A stretch of 45,307 bases of DNA, taken from assembly GCA_017389705.1 (NCBI GenBank), contig JAFPEE010000026.1, forward strand, positions 1-45,307, read 5' to 3'. How positions within the stretch are numbered: the first letter of the stretch is position 1; every line of letters starts with the position of its first letter. A model generated the notes under the pieces. The model was not told the DNA's origin. It made no database searches and saw nothing but the letters and a program-made list of their open reading frames with translations. Positions 33,557-43,669 of the stretch are shown here, in pieces. A program made the position numbers and the translations under genes. This stretch comes from Prevotella sp. (GTDB lineage: Bacteria > Bacteroidota > Bacteroidia > Bacteroidales > Bacteroidaceae).

Positions 33557-35029
33557 AATCTTCACCTTCACACCCTTGCTCTCGTTCTGCATGCGGTCCA
33601 GGGCGGTGACCACGTAGACGCAATTGCCTGGCTCTGAGGCAGGCAGCTCGTAGAAGGTATCGGGGGTGAGGGTCACCAAATGGCTGTTGTCGTCGATGCT
33701 GACACGCTCACGCTTGTCAAAACGGTAGATACCATAGAGCACGGCCTTGTTCTTCCAATCGTCGCCCTTGGGAGCTGTCCAGAAGATGACACGCTGGCCG
33801 TCAACATCGAAGCGCTTGACCCTGCGGGGTTTCTTGGGGGCCTTGCGATCTATATGTTTCATGGCGGGCTGCATGGCAGGGATACGCCAATAGTTGGTGC
33901 GCAGCGAAGTGCCATAGTTGCCGACATTGTCGACGGCAGCCTTGGCATACCACAGCACGGTACCTTTCACACGGGGCAGATTGCGGTGCAGGTTCATCTT
34001 GGCTGCCAGCTGATGACGGCTCCTGTTCTGCAGGTCCTGATGCTTGACGGTGCGCTCCACGTCCTCGCCAATATAGAGGTCGGTATTCTTCAGGTTGTCG
34101 TTCCACCAATGTATGAGTTCGTCGTAGTCGGCTGCCTTGTGGCCTATCTCCCAATAGAGCTGGGGCACGCAGTAGTCCATCCAGCCCTCACGGTCCCACA
34201 GCAGAATGTCGGCATAGAGGTCATCGTAGTTCTGCAGTCCATTGGTGCGACTGCCATTGGGGTCGCTACGTTGGTTGCGGTAAATGCCGAAAGGCGAGAT
34301 GCCTACCTTCACCCAGGGCTTGGCCTCGTGGACTGTCTTATAGAGCTGCTCTATAAAGAGGTTGACATTGAAGCGGCGCCAGTCGCCACGGTCTGCTATG
34401 CCGTAGTTGTTGGCACGGTACTGGGTATCGTCGGGAATGGCCAAACCGGGTGTGGGATAGGGATAGAAGTAGTCGTCGATATGCAGACCGTCGACATCGT
34501 AGCGGGTGACGATGTCACGTACCACGTCGCAGATGTAGTCGCGACATTGTCGCAGGGCAGGGTTCAGCAGTATCAGACCGTCGTACTGGAAGGTCCACTC
34601 CGGATGCTGCACCACCACATGGTTGCGGGCATTGAGGTGGGCCACCTTAGTCTTGGCACGGTAGGGATTGATCCAGGCATGCAGCTCCATGCCACGCTTG
34701 TGGCATTGCTCTATCATCCATTGCAGGGGGTCCCAATAGGGATAGGGACGGCTGCCCTGCTCACCTGTCAGGTAGTAGCTCCACGGCTCGATGGCACTCT
34801 CGTAAAGGGCGTCGCACTCAGGACGCACCTGGAAGATGATGGCATTGCAGCCATCCTTCTGCAACTCGTTGAGCTGGTAGGTCAGCGTGCGCTGCATGAC
34901 CTCGGTACCTACTCCTTTAAACTGTCCGTTGACACATTGTATCCAGGCGCCACGGAACTCACGCTTTTGCTGGGCCTGCATACACAGGGAAACCAGCAAC
35001 ATACACACAATGATTCTTATTCGTCCCAT
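33551..35029 (-). CDS. GHL10-family (DUF187) glycoside hydrolase-like protein
   Basis: 492 aa. Signal peptide (1-19, cut after MQA). Catalytic (beta/alpha) barrel domain about 24-350: REFRGAWIQCVNGQF, AIIFQVRPECDALYES, ELHAWINPYRAKT, DVDGLHIDDYFYPYP. C-terminal fibronectin-III-like domain (about 390-492). The E. coli homologue YngK/DigH cleaves denuded peptidoglycan glycans, so a cell-wall role is plausible. Overlaps the metH stop by 13 bp. Confidence 0.88.
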   Translation of the reverse strand: MGRIRIIVCMLLVSLCMQAQQKREFRGAWIQCVNGQFKGVGTEVMQRTLTYQLNELQKDGCNAIIFQVRPECDALYESAIEPWSYYLTGEQGSRPYPYWDPLQWMIEQCHKRGMELHAWINPYRAKTKVAHLNARNHVVVQHPEWTFQYDGLILLNPALRQCRDYICDVVRDIVTRYDVDGLHIDDYFYPYPTPGLAIPDDTQYRANNYGIADRGDWRRFNVNLFIEQLYKTVHEAKPWVKVGISPFGIYRNQRSDPNGSRTNGLQNYDDLYADILLWDREGWMDYCVPQLYWEIGHKAADYDELIHWWNDNLKNTDLYIGEDVERTVKHQDLQNRSRHQLAAKMNLHRNLPRVKGTVLWYAKAAVDNVGNYGTSLRTNYWRIPAMQPAMKHIDRKAPKKPRRVKRFDVDGQRVIFWTAPKGDDWKNKAVLYGIYRFDKRERVSIDDNSHLVTLTPDTFYELPASEPGNCVYVVTALDRMQNESKGVKVKIK

Positions 35030-37710
35030 ATCTTTGGTTTGTTCTTTCTTGCTTCTTCCAGGCTCAGCAGCTGTTGCTGTTCCTGTTGGTAGTTTTCGCG
35101 CAACTGCTCATATTTGGCATCGAGCTCATGCTCCATCTTCTGCTCCTCGGCATGGTCCATCAGACGTGCTGCCACCAAGGCATTCTGCGAGGCATCCTTC
35201 ATCCAGACAACTGGACCGCCATAAACGGGGGCAATCTTCAGAGCAACATGCAACTCGCTGGTAGTGGCACCGCCTATCATGATGGGGATGTCCAGTCCGG
35301 CACGCTCCATTTCATGGGCTACATTGACCATCTCCTCTAGCGAGGGGGTTATGAGCCCCGAGAGGCCTATCATGTCAACCTTCTCCTCCACAGCCTTACG
35401 GACTATCTGCTCAGCAGGTACCATGACTCCCATATCGATGACTTCGTAGTTATTGCAGGCCATAATGACGCTGACAATATTCTTGCCTATGTCGTGAACA
35501 TCGCCCTTGACGGTAGCCAGCAGTATCTTGCCGCTTTTACGGGCTCCTTCTTCGCGCTCTTGCTCTATATAAGGCTGTAGGATGCTGACGGCCTGCTTCA
35601 TGGTGCGGGCTGTCTTGACAACCTGAGGTAGGAACATCTTACCCGCACCAAAGAGTTCACCGACGCGGTTCATGCCTGCCATAAGCGGACCTTCAATAAT
35701 ATTGACAGCCTTAGGATATTGTTTAAGTGCTTCTTCAAGGTCTTCTTTCAGGTAGTCGCCCACACCTTTAACAAGGGCTTGCTGCAGGCGTTCCTCGACG
35801 GAACCGGAACGAGAAAGCTGCTGAGACATGTCTTGTCCCTGACTAACAGGGTTTGCCTGCTGCGCTTGACTAGCTTCTGCTAAACTAGAGGCTAAGGCAA
35901 TGAGACGCTCACTAGCACTAGACTTTCGATTCGTGATGACATCTTCTATTACCCCCAACTGATCCCGTGGAATATCCGTGTAAAGCACTTTCGCTGCAGG
36001 ATTCAAAATAGCAAAGTCCATACCGGCCTGGATGGCATGATAGAGGAACACGGCATGCATGGCCTCGCGGATGTAGTTATTGCCTCGGAACGAGAATGAC
36101 AAATTGGAAACACCACCGCTAATGTGGGCACCTGACAGATTCTCCCTGATCCAGCGAGTGGCACGTATGAAGTCGGCAGCATAGCTATCATGCTCTTCCA
36201 TACCCGTAGCCACAGCCAACACATTAGGGTCAAAGATAATATTTAATGGATTCAGACCAACTTTCTGAGTTAGAATACGATATGAACGTCGTGCTATCTC
36301 TATTCGACGTTCATAGCTAGTAGCCTGGCCTTGCTCGTCAAAGCACATCACCACCACAGCGGCACCATAGCGCTTGACGTCTTCCGCGTGGCGGATAAAG
36401 ACTTCCTCACCTTCCTTCAACGAGATGGAGTTGACGATGCCTTTTCCTTGCAGGCACTTCAGACCTGCGGTAATGACATTCCAGTCGCTGGAGTCTATCA
36501 TGACAGGGACGGAGGCAATATCGGGCTCCGATGCTATCATGTTTAGGAAATTTACCATCTCCTGACGAGCATCCAGTAAACCGTCGTCCATATTGACATC
36601 TATCACCATGGCACCATCAGCCACCTGCTTGCGGGCTATTGCTACTGCCTCGTCGTACTGCCTATCCTTGATCAGACGCAGGAACTTACGCGAGCCAGCA
36701 ACGTTACAACGCTCTCCGACATTGGTAAAGGTACGTACCTCCAAAGGGTCCAAGCCACTAAGCTGGAGATATGGTGAGGGGGCAGCAGGCTGATGGGGAG
36801 TCTTGCCCTGTACCAAAGGAACATACTTGGCGATAAAGGCTGGCGTAGTGCCGCAACATCCGCCAATAATATTGACAATACCTTCATCCGTCATCGCTCC
36901 CATCTTAGGAGCCATGCTCTCTGCCGTCTCGTCATAGAGTCCCATGGCGTTAGGCAGTCCGGCATTGGGATAGGCGCTGATATAGTAAGGTGCCTTTTGG
37001 GCCATCTGGCGCAGATAGGGAATCATCTGCGTGGCACCAAAGGAGCAGTTCAAACCTACTGAGAAGATGGGGTATGTACTGATGCTGGCCAGGAAGGCAT
37101 CGATGGTCTGGCCACTCAGCGTACGGCCTGCCATGTCGCTGACTGTCATGCTGAGCATCAGCAACACCTTACGGCCACGCTGCTGCATGGCATGCAGGGA
37201 GGCGTCAATGGCCACCTTGGCATTCAGCGTATCGAAGATGGTCTCAATGAGCAGGGCATCCACCCCACCCTCAATCAGCGCGTCGGCCTCCTCCAGATAA
37301 GCCTCATAGAGTGTGTCGTAGTCCAAGTCACGCAAGGCAGGATTACTGACATCAGGCGACATGGAGCAGGTCTTGTTGGTAGGACCAATAGAACCTGCCA
37401 CGAAGCGCGGCTTGTCTGTCGTAGCATACTCGTCGGCACACTTACGGGCTATGCGGGCACCTGCCAAAGCCATGTCACGAGCCTGGTTCTCCAAGTGGTA
37501 GTCAGCCTGTGAGATGCGCTGAGCATTGAATGTGTTGGTGGTTATGATGTCAGCACCTGCCTCGAGGTACTGACGATGGATGTCAGCGATGATGTCAGGT
37601 CGTGAGAGGTTCAGCTCATCAGAGTTTCCCGTCTTGCCCATCACCTCGCCAATCATGGTACCCATGGCACCATCGAGAATCAGTATGCGTTGTTTGATTA
37701 CTTGTTCCAT
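35017..37710 (-). CDS. metH: Cobalamin-dependent methionine synthase lacking activation domain
   Basis: 897 aa. Homocysteine domain with zinc Cys222 (GLNCSFGA) and Cys285/286 (GGCCGTTP); folate domain ([27 protein letters not shown]); cobalamin domain with axial His739 (DVHDIGKN). Full-length MetH is about 1230 aa; this protein stops in the linker ([13 protein letters not shown]) right before the SAM-dependent reactivation domain. The next gene overlaps by 13 bp, so the short form looks fixed rather than a fresh frameshift. No cobalamin riboswitch upstream, since smpB overlaps its start. Confidence 0.92.
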   Translation of the reverse strand: MEQVIKQRILILDGAMGTMIGEVMGKTGNSDELNLSRPDIIADIHRQYLEAGADIITTNTFNAQRISQADYHLENQARDMALAGARIARKCADEYATTDKPRFVAGSIGPTNKTCSMSPDVSNPALRDLDYDTLYEAYLEEADALIEGGVDALLIETIFDTLNAKVAIDASLHAMQQRGRKVLLMLSMTVSDMAGRTLSGQTIDAFLASISTYPIFSVGLNCSFGATQMIPYLRQMAQKAPYYISAYPNAGLPNAMGLYDETAESMAPKMGAMTDEGIVNIIGGCCGTTPAFIAKYVPLVQGKTPHQPAAPSPYLQLSGLDPLEVRTFTNVGERCNVAGSRKFLRLIKDRQYDEAVAIARKQVADGAMVIDVNMDDGLLDARQEMVNFLNMIASEPDIASVPVMIDSSDWNVITAGLKCLQGKGIVNSISLKEGEEVFIRHAEDVKRYGAAVVVMCFDEQGQATSYERRIEIARRSYRILTQKVGLNPLNIIFDPNVLAVATGMEEHDSYAADFIRATRWIRENLSGAHISGGVSNLSFSFRGNNYIREAMHAVFLYHAIQAGMDFAILNPAAKVLYTDIPRDQLGVIEDVITNRKSSASERLIALASSLAEASQAQQANPVSQGQDMSQQLSRSGSVEERLQQALVKGVGDYLKEDLEEALKQYPKAVNIIEGPLMAGMNRVGELFGAGKMFLPQVVKTARTMKQAVSILQPYIEQEREEGARKSGKILLATVKGDVHDIGKNIVSVIMACNNYEVIDMGVMVPAEQIVRKAVEEKVDMIGLSGLITPSLEEMVNVAHEMERAGLDIPIMIGGATTSELHVALKIAPVYGGPVVWMKDASQNALVAARLMDHAEEQKMEHELDAKYEQLRENYQQEQQQLLSLEEARKNKPKIWDE

Positions 37711-38183
37711 ACCTTCATAGCGCGATCCATCTCGCGTTTGTCCTCTTTCTCCTTCAGCGTCTGGCGCTTGTCGAACTCTTTTTTACCCTTGCACAGAGCA
37801 ATATCCATCTTGGCACGTCCCTTCTGGTCGATGAACACCAGCAAGGGCACAATGGTGTAGCCTGTCTGCTTGGTGGCCGAGGCCAGCTTCTGGATTTCCC
37901 GCTTTGTCAGCAACAGTTTGCGGTCGCGTTTCATCTCATGGTTGTTGTAGGAGCCATAGAAATAGGGCGAGACATTCATGCCCTTCACCCACAACTCACC
38001 ATTGATGATGGTACAATAGGTATCAACCAGCGAGGCCTTGCCCAGACGGATGCTCTTAATCTCGGTACCCGTGAGTACAATACCTGCTGTATAGGTCTCG
38101 ATGAAAAAATATTCAAACGAGGCCTTCTTGTTCTTTATGTTAACAGGACTTTTCTTCCTGATCAGTTCTTCTTCCTTATTCAA
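37698..38183 (-). CDS. smpB: SsrA-binding protein SmpB
   Basis: 161 aa. Partner of tmRNA in rescuing stalled ribosomes. Family core is clear: [39 protein letters not shown] and the basic C-terminal tail [24 protein letters not shown]. The start is TTG 38183; no ATG is available before residue 69. Overlaps metH by 13 bp. tmRNA (ssrA) is not in the window. Confidence 0.94.
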   Translation of the reverse strand: MNKEEELIRKKSPVNIKNKKASFEYFFIETYTAGIVLTGTEIKSIRLGKASLVDTYCTIINGELWVKGMNVSPYFYGSYNNHEMKRDRKLLLTKREIQKLASATKQTGYTIVPLLVFIDQKGRAKMDIALCKGKKEFDKRQTLKEKEDKREMDRAMKVWNK

Positions 38184-38203
38184 AACTCCTAATTCTAAAT
38201 TTC

Positions 38204-38710
38204 CTAACTATTTACGGATGCAAACTTCTCTATGTTCTCATCGATGTAGCGTGCTATCTGTTCCGTCCAGGCTTCCTCCTCCTCGACAAAGGTGTCGTCG
38301 AACTCGTCGAACTCGGGATACTGCTCAAACAATGCCATGAACTCGTCGTCGGTACAATCGCGCTGCAGGACCTCACCGTATTTATTATATAAGGTATGGA
38401 CGTCGTATATCAGCTTCGACAACTCGCGTAGTCCCCATAGCTTCAATGCCTTAGCCAGCGGATTCTTGAAGATAAATGGACCATAGCCGTTATGAATGAG
38501 CTGTACGAAACCTCCGTCCATCACCTCCTCATGCAACACATCCCATGCCAGCAGGGTAACCTGGTCGCTGCTCAGCTGAGCCATGGTGTCTGCTGTCAGC
38601 TCGCCACCAATGGCCTGCTTGATAGCTGTCACAAAGGCTCCGACAAAAGCATCCATGCCTTCGCTTGCCGCCTGGCGCAGCACAGCATCCTGAATGGTCA
38701 CCTGTATCAT
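38204..38710 (-). CDS. DUF4375 (DMP19-like) protein
   Basis: 168 aa, acidic, soluble. The middle [24 protein letters not shown] matches the DUF4375 family, whose Neisseria member DMP19 is a DNA-mimic that blocks a repressor. The acidic C-terminal half ([15 protein letters not shown]) fits a DNA-mimic idea, but that is inference. Overlaps nadE by 4 bp (ATGA) and lies 20 bp before smpB. Confidence 0.82.
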   Translation of the reverse strand: MIQVTIQDAVLRQAASEGMDAFVGAFVTAIKQAIGGELTADTMAQLSSDQVTLLAWDVLHEEVMDGGFVQLIHNGYGPFIFKNPLAKALKLWGLRELSKLIYDVHTLYNKYGEVLQRDCTDDEFMALFEQYPEFDEFDDTFVEEEEAWTEQIARYIDENIEKFASVNS

Positions 38711-40632
38711 AGCTCGTCACACTCCATTAACCACAAGGCACTACTGGCATCACTCGGCATACGCCAGTCGCCACGAGGCGACAGCGAGACGCTACCAACC
38801 TTTGGACCGTCAGGCAGACAGGAGCGCTTGAACTGCTGCGAGAAGAAACGACGGCAGAAGGTCGTCAGCCACTTCTTGATGGTACCCCTGTCGTAGGCAT
38901 CGCCAAAGGCCTTTTGAGCCAGGAGGAATATCTTGGCAGGACGGAAGCCATAGCGCAGGAAGTAGTAGAGGAAGAAGTCATGCAGCTCGTAAGGGCCTAC
39001 CAGGTCTTCTGTCTTCTGCTGGATATTTCCCTCTGCATCGGCAGGTGTCAGCTCTGGCGATATGGGGGTATGGATGACATCTATCAGCGTGTCGCGCTGG
39101 GCGCTGAAGGCCGGCAACATAGCGATATAGTTAATCAGATATTGGATGAGCGTCTTGGGAACGCCACCATTGACTCCATACATCGACATGTGGTCACCAT
39201 TGTAGGTGGCCCATCCGAGTGCCAACTCGGAGAGGTCGCCAGTACCCACTACCAGCGCATTAAGCTTATTAGCCAGGTCCATCAGTATCTGAGTACGTTC
39301 GCGAGCCTGGGAGTTCTCGTAGGTAGCATCATGCTTCTTGGCATCATGGCCTATGTCCTGGAAGTGCTGGGTGACAGCCTTTGAGATGGATATCTCCATC
39401 TGTGATATGCCCAGCAACTGCATCAGCGAGGTAGCATTGGTATGCGTTCTGTCTGTCGTGCCAAAGCCTGGCATAGTGACACCCACGATGCCCTTACGGT
39501 CATAGCCCAACTTGTCGAAGGTACGGACGCACACCAGCAAGGCCAGCGTAGAGTCCAAACCTCCGCTGATGCCAATAACGACATGCTCGCAGTTGGTATG
39601 GTAGAGGCGCTTTGCAAGTCCTGCCGTCTGGATGTTCAGTATCTCCTCGCAGGTCTCTGCCATCTCGCTGTCTGCGGGGATAAAGGGATGGGCCTCGATA
39701 GGACGCTCCAGCTGGAAAGAATGCTCCGCCTCAGTAGGTTTGGCATGGATGACGAGAGCATGAGCCTCTCGCTGAGCATTGATGAAGGTCGAGTTGGTGT
39801 GGCGCTCGGTACGCAGACGCTCCACATCAATCTGGGCTGTCTGCAGCTGGGGCTGGAACGAGAAACGGTCGCCCTCGGCAAGCAGCTTGCCATTCTCGAA
39901 AATCATGGCATTTCCACCATAGACAACATCCTGCGTCGACTCGCCAAAGCCACAGGAGGCATATACATAGCCACTCATGGTGCGGGCACTCTGCTGAGCC
40001 ACCAGCGAGCGCAGGTAGCGATGCTTGCCTATGAGTTCGTCAGAGGCAGAGCAGTTCAGGATGATGTCTGCCCCTGCCATCGTCAGGTTATTACTGGGAG
40101 GGATAGGAGCCCATACATCCTCACATATCTCAACGCCAAACTTCACTCCGTCAGTAGTCTGGAACAGCTTAGGTTCCGACGACAAGGTGACGGGAGTGCC
40201 TGCCAAATAGATATCGGTAGGATTCAAGTCCTGTGCCGAGGCAAACCAACGCTTCTCGTAAAACTCGTTGTAGTTAGGCAGATAGGTCTTGGGCACTATT
40301 CCCAGTATGTTGCCATGCTGGATGACAGCAGCACAGTTGAGCAACAGGCCTTCAGCCAGCACAGGCAGTCCCACGACGCAGATGACATCGAGCTTGCGGG
40401 TAAAGTCGAGCAGCATCAGCAGGCCCTCCTCGGCTTTCGAGAGCAACAGCTGTTCCTTGAACAAGTCCTGGCAGGTATAGCCAGTAATGCAAAGCTCAGG
40501 GAAACATACCACCTCGACATGCTCATCGTCTGCCATCGCAATGAGTTTCTCCATCTCCAGGATATTGAATGCAACGTCTGCCACTTTCACAGCAGGAACG
40601 GCAGCAGCCACTTTAATGAATCCGTACTTCAT
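38707..40632 (-). CDS. nadE: Glutamine-dependent NAD+ synthetase
   Basis: 641 aa, final step of NAD synthesis. N-terminal nitrilase-type glutaminase with Glu46, Lys115 and Cys170 (FPELCITGY, VPKTYLP, GVEICEDVW). C-terminal synthetase with PP-loop ISGGLDSTLAL near residue 355 and GTGDLSELALGWATYNGDHMS. Two-domain form, so ammonia is supplied from glutamine. Second gene of the queA operon, 33 bp after queA. Confidence 0.95.
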   Translation of the reverse strand: MKYGFIKVAAAVPAVKVADVAFNILEMEKLIAMADDEHVEVVCFPELCITGYTCQDLFKEQLLLSKAEEGLLMLLDFTRKLDVICVVGLPVLAEGLLLNCAAVIQHGNILGIVPKTYLPNYNEFYEKRWFASAQDLNPTDIYLAGTPVTLSSEPKLFQTTDGVKFGVEICEDVWAPIPPSNNLTMAGADIILNCSASDELIGKHRYLRSLVAQQSARTMSGYVYASCGFGESTQDVVYGGNAMIFENGKLLAEGDRFSFQPQLQTAQIDVERLRTERHTNSTFINAQREAHALVIHAKPTEAEHSFQLERPIEAHPFIPADSEMAETCEEILNIQTAGLAKRLYHTNCEHVVIGISGGLDSTLALLVCVRTFDKLGYDRKGIVGVTMPGFGTTDRTHTNATSLMQLLGISQMEISISKAVTQHFQDIGHDAKKHDATYENSQARERTQILMDLANKLNALVVGTGDLSELALGWATYNGDHMSMYGVNGGVPKTLIQYLINYIAMLPAFSAQRDTLIDVIHTPISPELTPADAEGNIQQKTEDLVGPYELHDFFLYYFLRYGFRPAKIFLLAQKAFGDAYDRGTIKKWLTTFCRRFFSQQFKRSCLPDGPKVGSVSLSPRGDWRMPSDASSALWLMECDEL

Positions 40633-40658
40633 ATTTACTATTTGACAATTTACTATTT
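40630..40658 (-). repeat. 15-bp tandem repeat upstream of nadE
   Basis: Minus strand AAATAGTAAATTGTC then AAATAGTAAATATG, the final ATG being the nadE start. The motif AAATAGT also occurs in the rnfC/rnfD junction repeat. Confidence 0.75.
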
Positions 40659-40665
40659 ACATCGT

Positions 40666-41904
40666 TTAAGGTATGAGCAACGACGAGTCGCCATAGCTCA
40701 GGAAGCGGAAGTCGTGGGCCAAGGCATAGTCGTATATCTTGCGCCAGTCGCCATGCACAAAGGCACTTACCAACAGTAACAGCGTAGACTGAGGCTGATG
40801 GAAGTTGGTAACCAGCATCTTCACAATCTTGTAGTCGTAGCCAGGAGCAATGATAATCTGCGTAGACGAGTGCAGAACAGTCAGTTCATGACGCATCATC
40901 CAGTCCAGCAGGGCCTGCAGGCTCTCCAGGGCAGTAGTCAGCTTACCACTTACCACTTCACACTTTTCACTCCCATAGGGTTCCCATTGCTCCACATGTA
41001 GCTCTTCCTCTTTGACATCGGGGTTTGCCAGCACCTTCAGACCCATGTAGTACAGGCTTTCCAACGTTCTTACGCTGGTGGTACCAACGGCGATAGCCTG
41101 GCCTTCGTGGGCTAGCAGGCGCTCTATGGTATGACGACGCACAGCTATAAACTCGGTGTGCATGGGGTGTTCACCAATGGTTTCGCTCTTGACAGGCTTG
41201 AAGGTTCCGGCACCAACATGCAGCGTCACCTCCTCTCGTTCTATGCCTCGAGCATCGATATCTGACAGCACACGCTCCGTAAAGTGCAGGCCAGCAGTAG
41301 GAGCAGCCACGCTACCCTTGATTTTAGAGTAGACTGTCTGGTAGGACGTCTTATCGCTCTCCTGTGTCTCACGATTCAAATATGGTGGGATAGGCAATTC
41401 ACCCAGCTGGTCTATCACCTCGGCAAACGACAGCCCCCCACTCCACTCAAAGTCTATCCATTGGCTTGTGCCTTGCTCCCCCTTGCGGGTGGCAGTAATG
41501 GTTAACGGCCCATGCTTCATCGTCAGCGGACCACCCTTCCACTTTTTCAGGTTGCCCACCAGGCAGAGCCATGAACAACGGCTAGTCTGCTGGAACATCT
41601 GCTCATAGTCAGCTGGCTCGGCAGGCTCCAGCAAGAACACCTCTATCAGCGCTCCCGTAGGCTCTCCGTTGGCATCAGGCTTGCGGAAGTGCAGGCGGGC
41701 CTGGATAACCTTCGTGTTGTTCATCACCATCAGGGCACCCTTGGGCAGGTACACCGGCAGGTGGTAGAACACATCCTCGCCCACTTCGCCTCTATTGTAT
41801 AAAAGCAGCTTCGAATGGTCGCGCTCCGCCACAGGGAACTTCGCAATCCGCTCGTCAGCCAGCTCGTAGCTATAATCACTTATATGTATCTCTTTCGTAT
41901 CCAT
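40666..41904 (-). CDS. queA: S-adenosylmethionine:tRNA ribosyltransferase-isomerase
   Basis: 412 aa. Makes epoxyqueuosine at the tRNA wobble base. Family blocks: YSYELADERIAKFPVAERDHSKLL, PTAGLHFTE, LHVGAGTFKPV, TNFHQPQSTLLLLVSAF. ATG 41904 chosen, just after a promoter box; the longer reading starts inside the promoter. It is longer than the roughly 350-aa E. coli enzyme, partly through two low-complexity inserts (GPLTMKHGPLTI and SEKCEVVSGKL). Head of the seven-gene operon to 32872. Confidence 0.93.
   Translation of the reverse strand: MDTKEIHISDYSYELADERIAKFPVAERDHSKLLLYNRGEVGEDVFYHLPVYLPKGALMVMNNTKVIQARLHFRKPDANGEPTGALIEVFLLEPAEPADYEQMFQQTSRCSWLCLVGNLKKWKGGPLTMKHGPLTITATRKGEQGTSQWIDFEWSGGLSFAEVIDQLGELPIPPYLNRETQESDKTSYQTVYSKIKGSVAAPTAGLHFTERVLSDIDARGIEREEVTLHVGAGTFKPVKSETIGEHPMHTEFIAVRRHTIERLLAHEGQAIAVGTTSVRTLESLYYMGLKVLANPDVKEEELHVEQWEPYGSEKCEVVSGKLTTALESLQALLDWMMRHELTVLHSSTQIIIAPGYDYKIVKMLVTNFHQPQSTLLLLVSAFVHGDWRKIYDYALAHDFRFLSYGDSSLLIP
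40941..40973 (-). repeat. Low-complexity GTGAAR/GTGGTAA repeat inside queA
   Basis: Minus strand is made of repeated GTGAA and AGTGGTA blocks, encoding SEKCEVVSGKL. It resembles in composition the AAGTGATAAGTG junction repeats but lies in frame within a coding region. Confidence 0.5.
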
Positions 41905-41912
41905 ACAGGTTG

Positions 41913-41944
41913 CGAAGGTACGAAGAAAAAATGGACTGACCAAA
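41913..41944 (-). promoter_or_regulatory. Promoter of the queA operon
   Basis: Minus strand TTTG (41941-41944), 20-bp spacer, TACCTTCG (41913-41920; one mismatch to consensus), 8 bp before the ATG. Confidence 0.7.
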
Positions 41945-41994
41945 TAGTCTGCCCATTTTTTCATTTACTCAGCCCATAGGCAGGCAACAGAGAA

Positions 41995-42082
41995 TCGTAT
42001 TACGACTGAAGCCTGCTCGTATTACGACTGAAGCCTGCTCGTATTACGACTAATGCCTGCTCATATTACGACTGAAGCTTTA
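41995..42082. repeat. 22-bp tandem repeat array, copy 2 (four units)
   Basis: Units start at 41995, 42017, 42039 and 42061, 22 bp apart. The first three contain TCGTATTACGACT; the fourth has one core change (TCATATTACGA) and runs into the stop codon of the DUF4301 gene. The first two units are identical. It lies between queA and the DUF4301 gene, both minus strand. Confidence 0.9.
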
Positions 42083-43597
42083 CTGATGCTGGTCGCGCAG
42101 CAGGTCGTTGACTGTCTTCACGGGGTTAAACGTCGACAGGGGAACCTCTACGAAGACGGTTGACCAGTCGCTCATAGCGCCGTTCCACAGACCTGGCAAC
42201 TCGAGTGCCTGCAGCTCCTTGCCCGACTTAGACTTCTGCGAGATGAAGCCAGTCGTTGGATCGACATACTTCGGCAGGTCGAAAGCCTGACCCTTGTAGT
42301 CCTTGACGGCACAGACGAGGTCGACAGGATTGAAATGGGTGCCCTTGGTGAACATCTCCATATACTCCTTGTTCGACTTGTCAATCTGGCTCGACTCCAG
42401 AATCTGAAGGCTCACGGTACCATCCTGATTGTAGGTGAGGAACGGGCCACCACCAGGCTCGCCAACATTCTTCACAACACCACAGACACGCATGGGCCTG
42501 TTCAACTTGTTTCGCAGATAAATCACCAAATCGGCATCCTCCAGCTGCTTGATGTCCTGCTTGCGGCAACACAGGTCTTGCTGAACGAAACGGATAATAT
42601 CTTCAATCTGTTCATGTGTGTACTTGCCCGTATCCAGCAGACGCAGGTAGTCGAAGGCCTTCTGCTGCAGCGTCACCAGTACACCGGCAATGATCTGCTT
42701 CCACTCAACGGTGTCACCCTTCAGACGGTCGGGTACCACATTGTCAATATTCTTCACAAATATAACATCAGCTTCTATCTCGTTCAGGTTCTCTATCAGA
42801 GCACCATGGCCACCCGGGCGGAAGAGCAGCGAGCCGTCTGAGTTGCGAAACGGGGTACCGTCAGGATTGGCGGCAATGGTGTCCGTCGAGGGCTTCTGCT
42901 CAGAGAACGAAATGTCGTACTTGATGCCATACTTCTTTGCATACAGGTCAGCCTTCTGAGCTACCTTAGCCTTGAACAGCTCCATGTGCTCGTGGCTTAC
43001 CGTGAAATGCACGTGAGCTTCGCCATTAGAAGCAGCATACATAGCACCCTCCACCAAGTGTTCCTCCATCGGAGTGCGAGCACCCTCGGCATAGTTATGG
43101 AACAACAGCAGCCCCTTGGGCAGCTGACCGTAGTTCAAGCCCTCGTCCTTCAACATATTAGCAGCAATAGCCTTATAGTTGCCTGCAGCAATGAGCTCCT
43201 TGATACCCTTGCCCTCGTTCTTCTGACAGGCTGCATCGAGGTCGCCATAGAAAGCAAACTTCTCAATGTTGTCAAAATACTTCTTCTCAAAGTCAGTCGT
43301 CGGCACGTCATATTCGGCATCAACAAAGGCAAACATGTCCTTGAACATACGGCTGGCGGCACCCGAAGCAGGTACAAACTTCACCACCTTCTTGCCAGCT
43401 GCCTTGTATTGCTGCCAAGCCTCGACATACTGCTTACCCTCAGCGGCTGTTGGAGCCACAATCCCCTTGCCGATAGCAGCTGCTGCTTCAAGCTTCAAGA
43501 ATGGGAAACCGGTTTTAAACTCGCCTAACTGTCTCTCAATTTGTGCCTCAGAGATACCTTTCTGAGCCAACTGATTCAAATCCTGTTGTGATAGCAT
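42080..43597 (-). CDS. DUF4301-family protein
   Basis: 505-aa soluble protein matching the Bacteroidetes DUF4301 family. VKFVPASGAASRMFKDMF near residue 72 resembles a nucleotidyltransferase-type phosphate-binding loop, and LLFRPGGHGALIENLNEI and DVIFVKNIDNVVPD resemble UDP-sugar pyrophosphorylases, so a nucleotide-sugar transferase-like activity is possible but unproven. Single-gene transcript from its own promoter; its stop codon is inside the 22-bp array. Confidence 0.85.
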   Translation of the reverse strand: MLSQQDLNQLAQKGISEAQIERQLGEFKTGFPFLKLEAAAAIGKGIVAPTAAEGKQYVEAWQQYKAAGKKVVKFVPASGAASRMFKDMFAFVDAEYDVPTTDFEKKYFDNIEKFAFYGDLDAACQKNEGKGIKELIAAGNYKAIAANMLKDEGLNYGQLPKGLLLFHNYAEGARTPMEEHLVEGAMYAASNGEAHVHFTVSHEHMELFKAKVAQKADLYAKKYGIKYDISFSEQKPSTDTIAANPDGTPFRNSDGSLLFRPGGHGALIENLNEIEADVIFVKNIDNVVPDRLKGDTVEWKQIIAGVLVTLQQKAFDYLRLLDTGKYTHEQIEDIIRFVQQDLCCRKQDIKQLEDADLVIYLRNKLNRPMRVCGVVKNVGEPGGGPFLTYNQDGTVSLQILESSQIDKSNKEYMEMFTKGTHFNPVDLVCAVKDYKGQAFDLPKYVDPTTGFISQKSKSGKELQALELPGLWNGAMSDWSTVFVEVPLSTFNPVKTVNDLLRDQHQ

Positions 43598-43637
43598 AAT
43601 ATTAATAGATTTTTAGATAGTTTGTCATACTATTCTG

Positions 43638-43669
43638 CAAAATTACAAAAACCCTCGCAAACTTCCAAA
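43638..43669 (-). promoter_or_regulatory. Promoter of DUF4301 gene, embedded in terminator
   Basis: Minus strand TTTG (43666-43669), 20-bp spacer, TAATTTTG (43638-43645). The TTTG is in the loop of the terminator of the upstream lipoprotein gene and the spacer contains one hairpin arm and the T tract. Confidence 0.8.

Noticed and set aside
33680-35092. 470-aa plus-strand ORF
   Set aside because: Antisense shadow of the GHL10 gene, caused by codon bias.
37711-38183. Cobalamin or SAM riboswitch controlling metH
   Set aside because: The region upstream of metH is the smpB coding sequence; no riboswitch-like leader is possible there, and the operon head at queA has only an 8-bp leader.
39442-40779. 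445-aa plus-strand ORF
   Set aside because: Antisense shadow of nadE with no recognisable domain.
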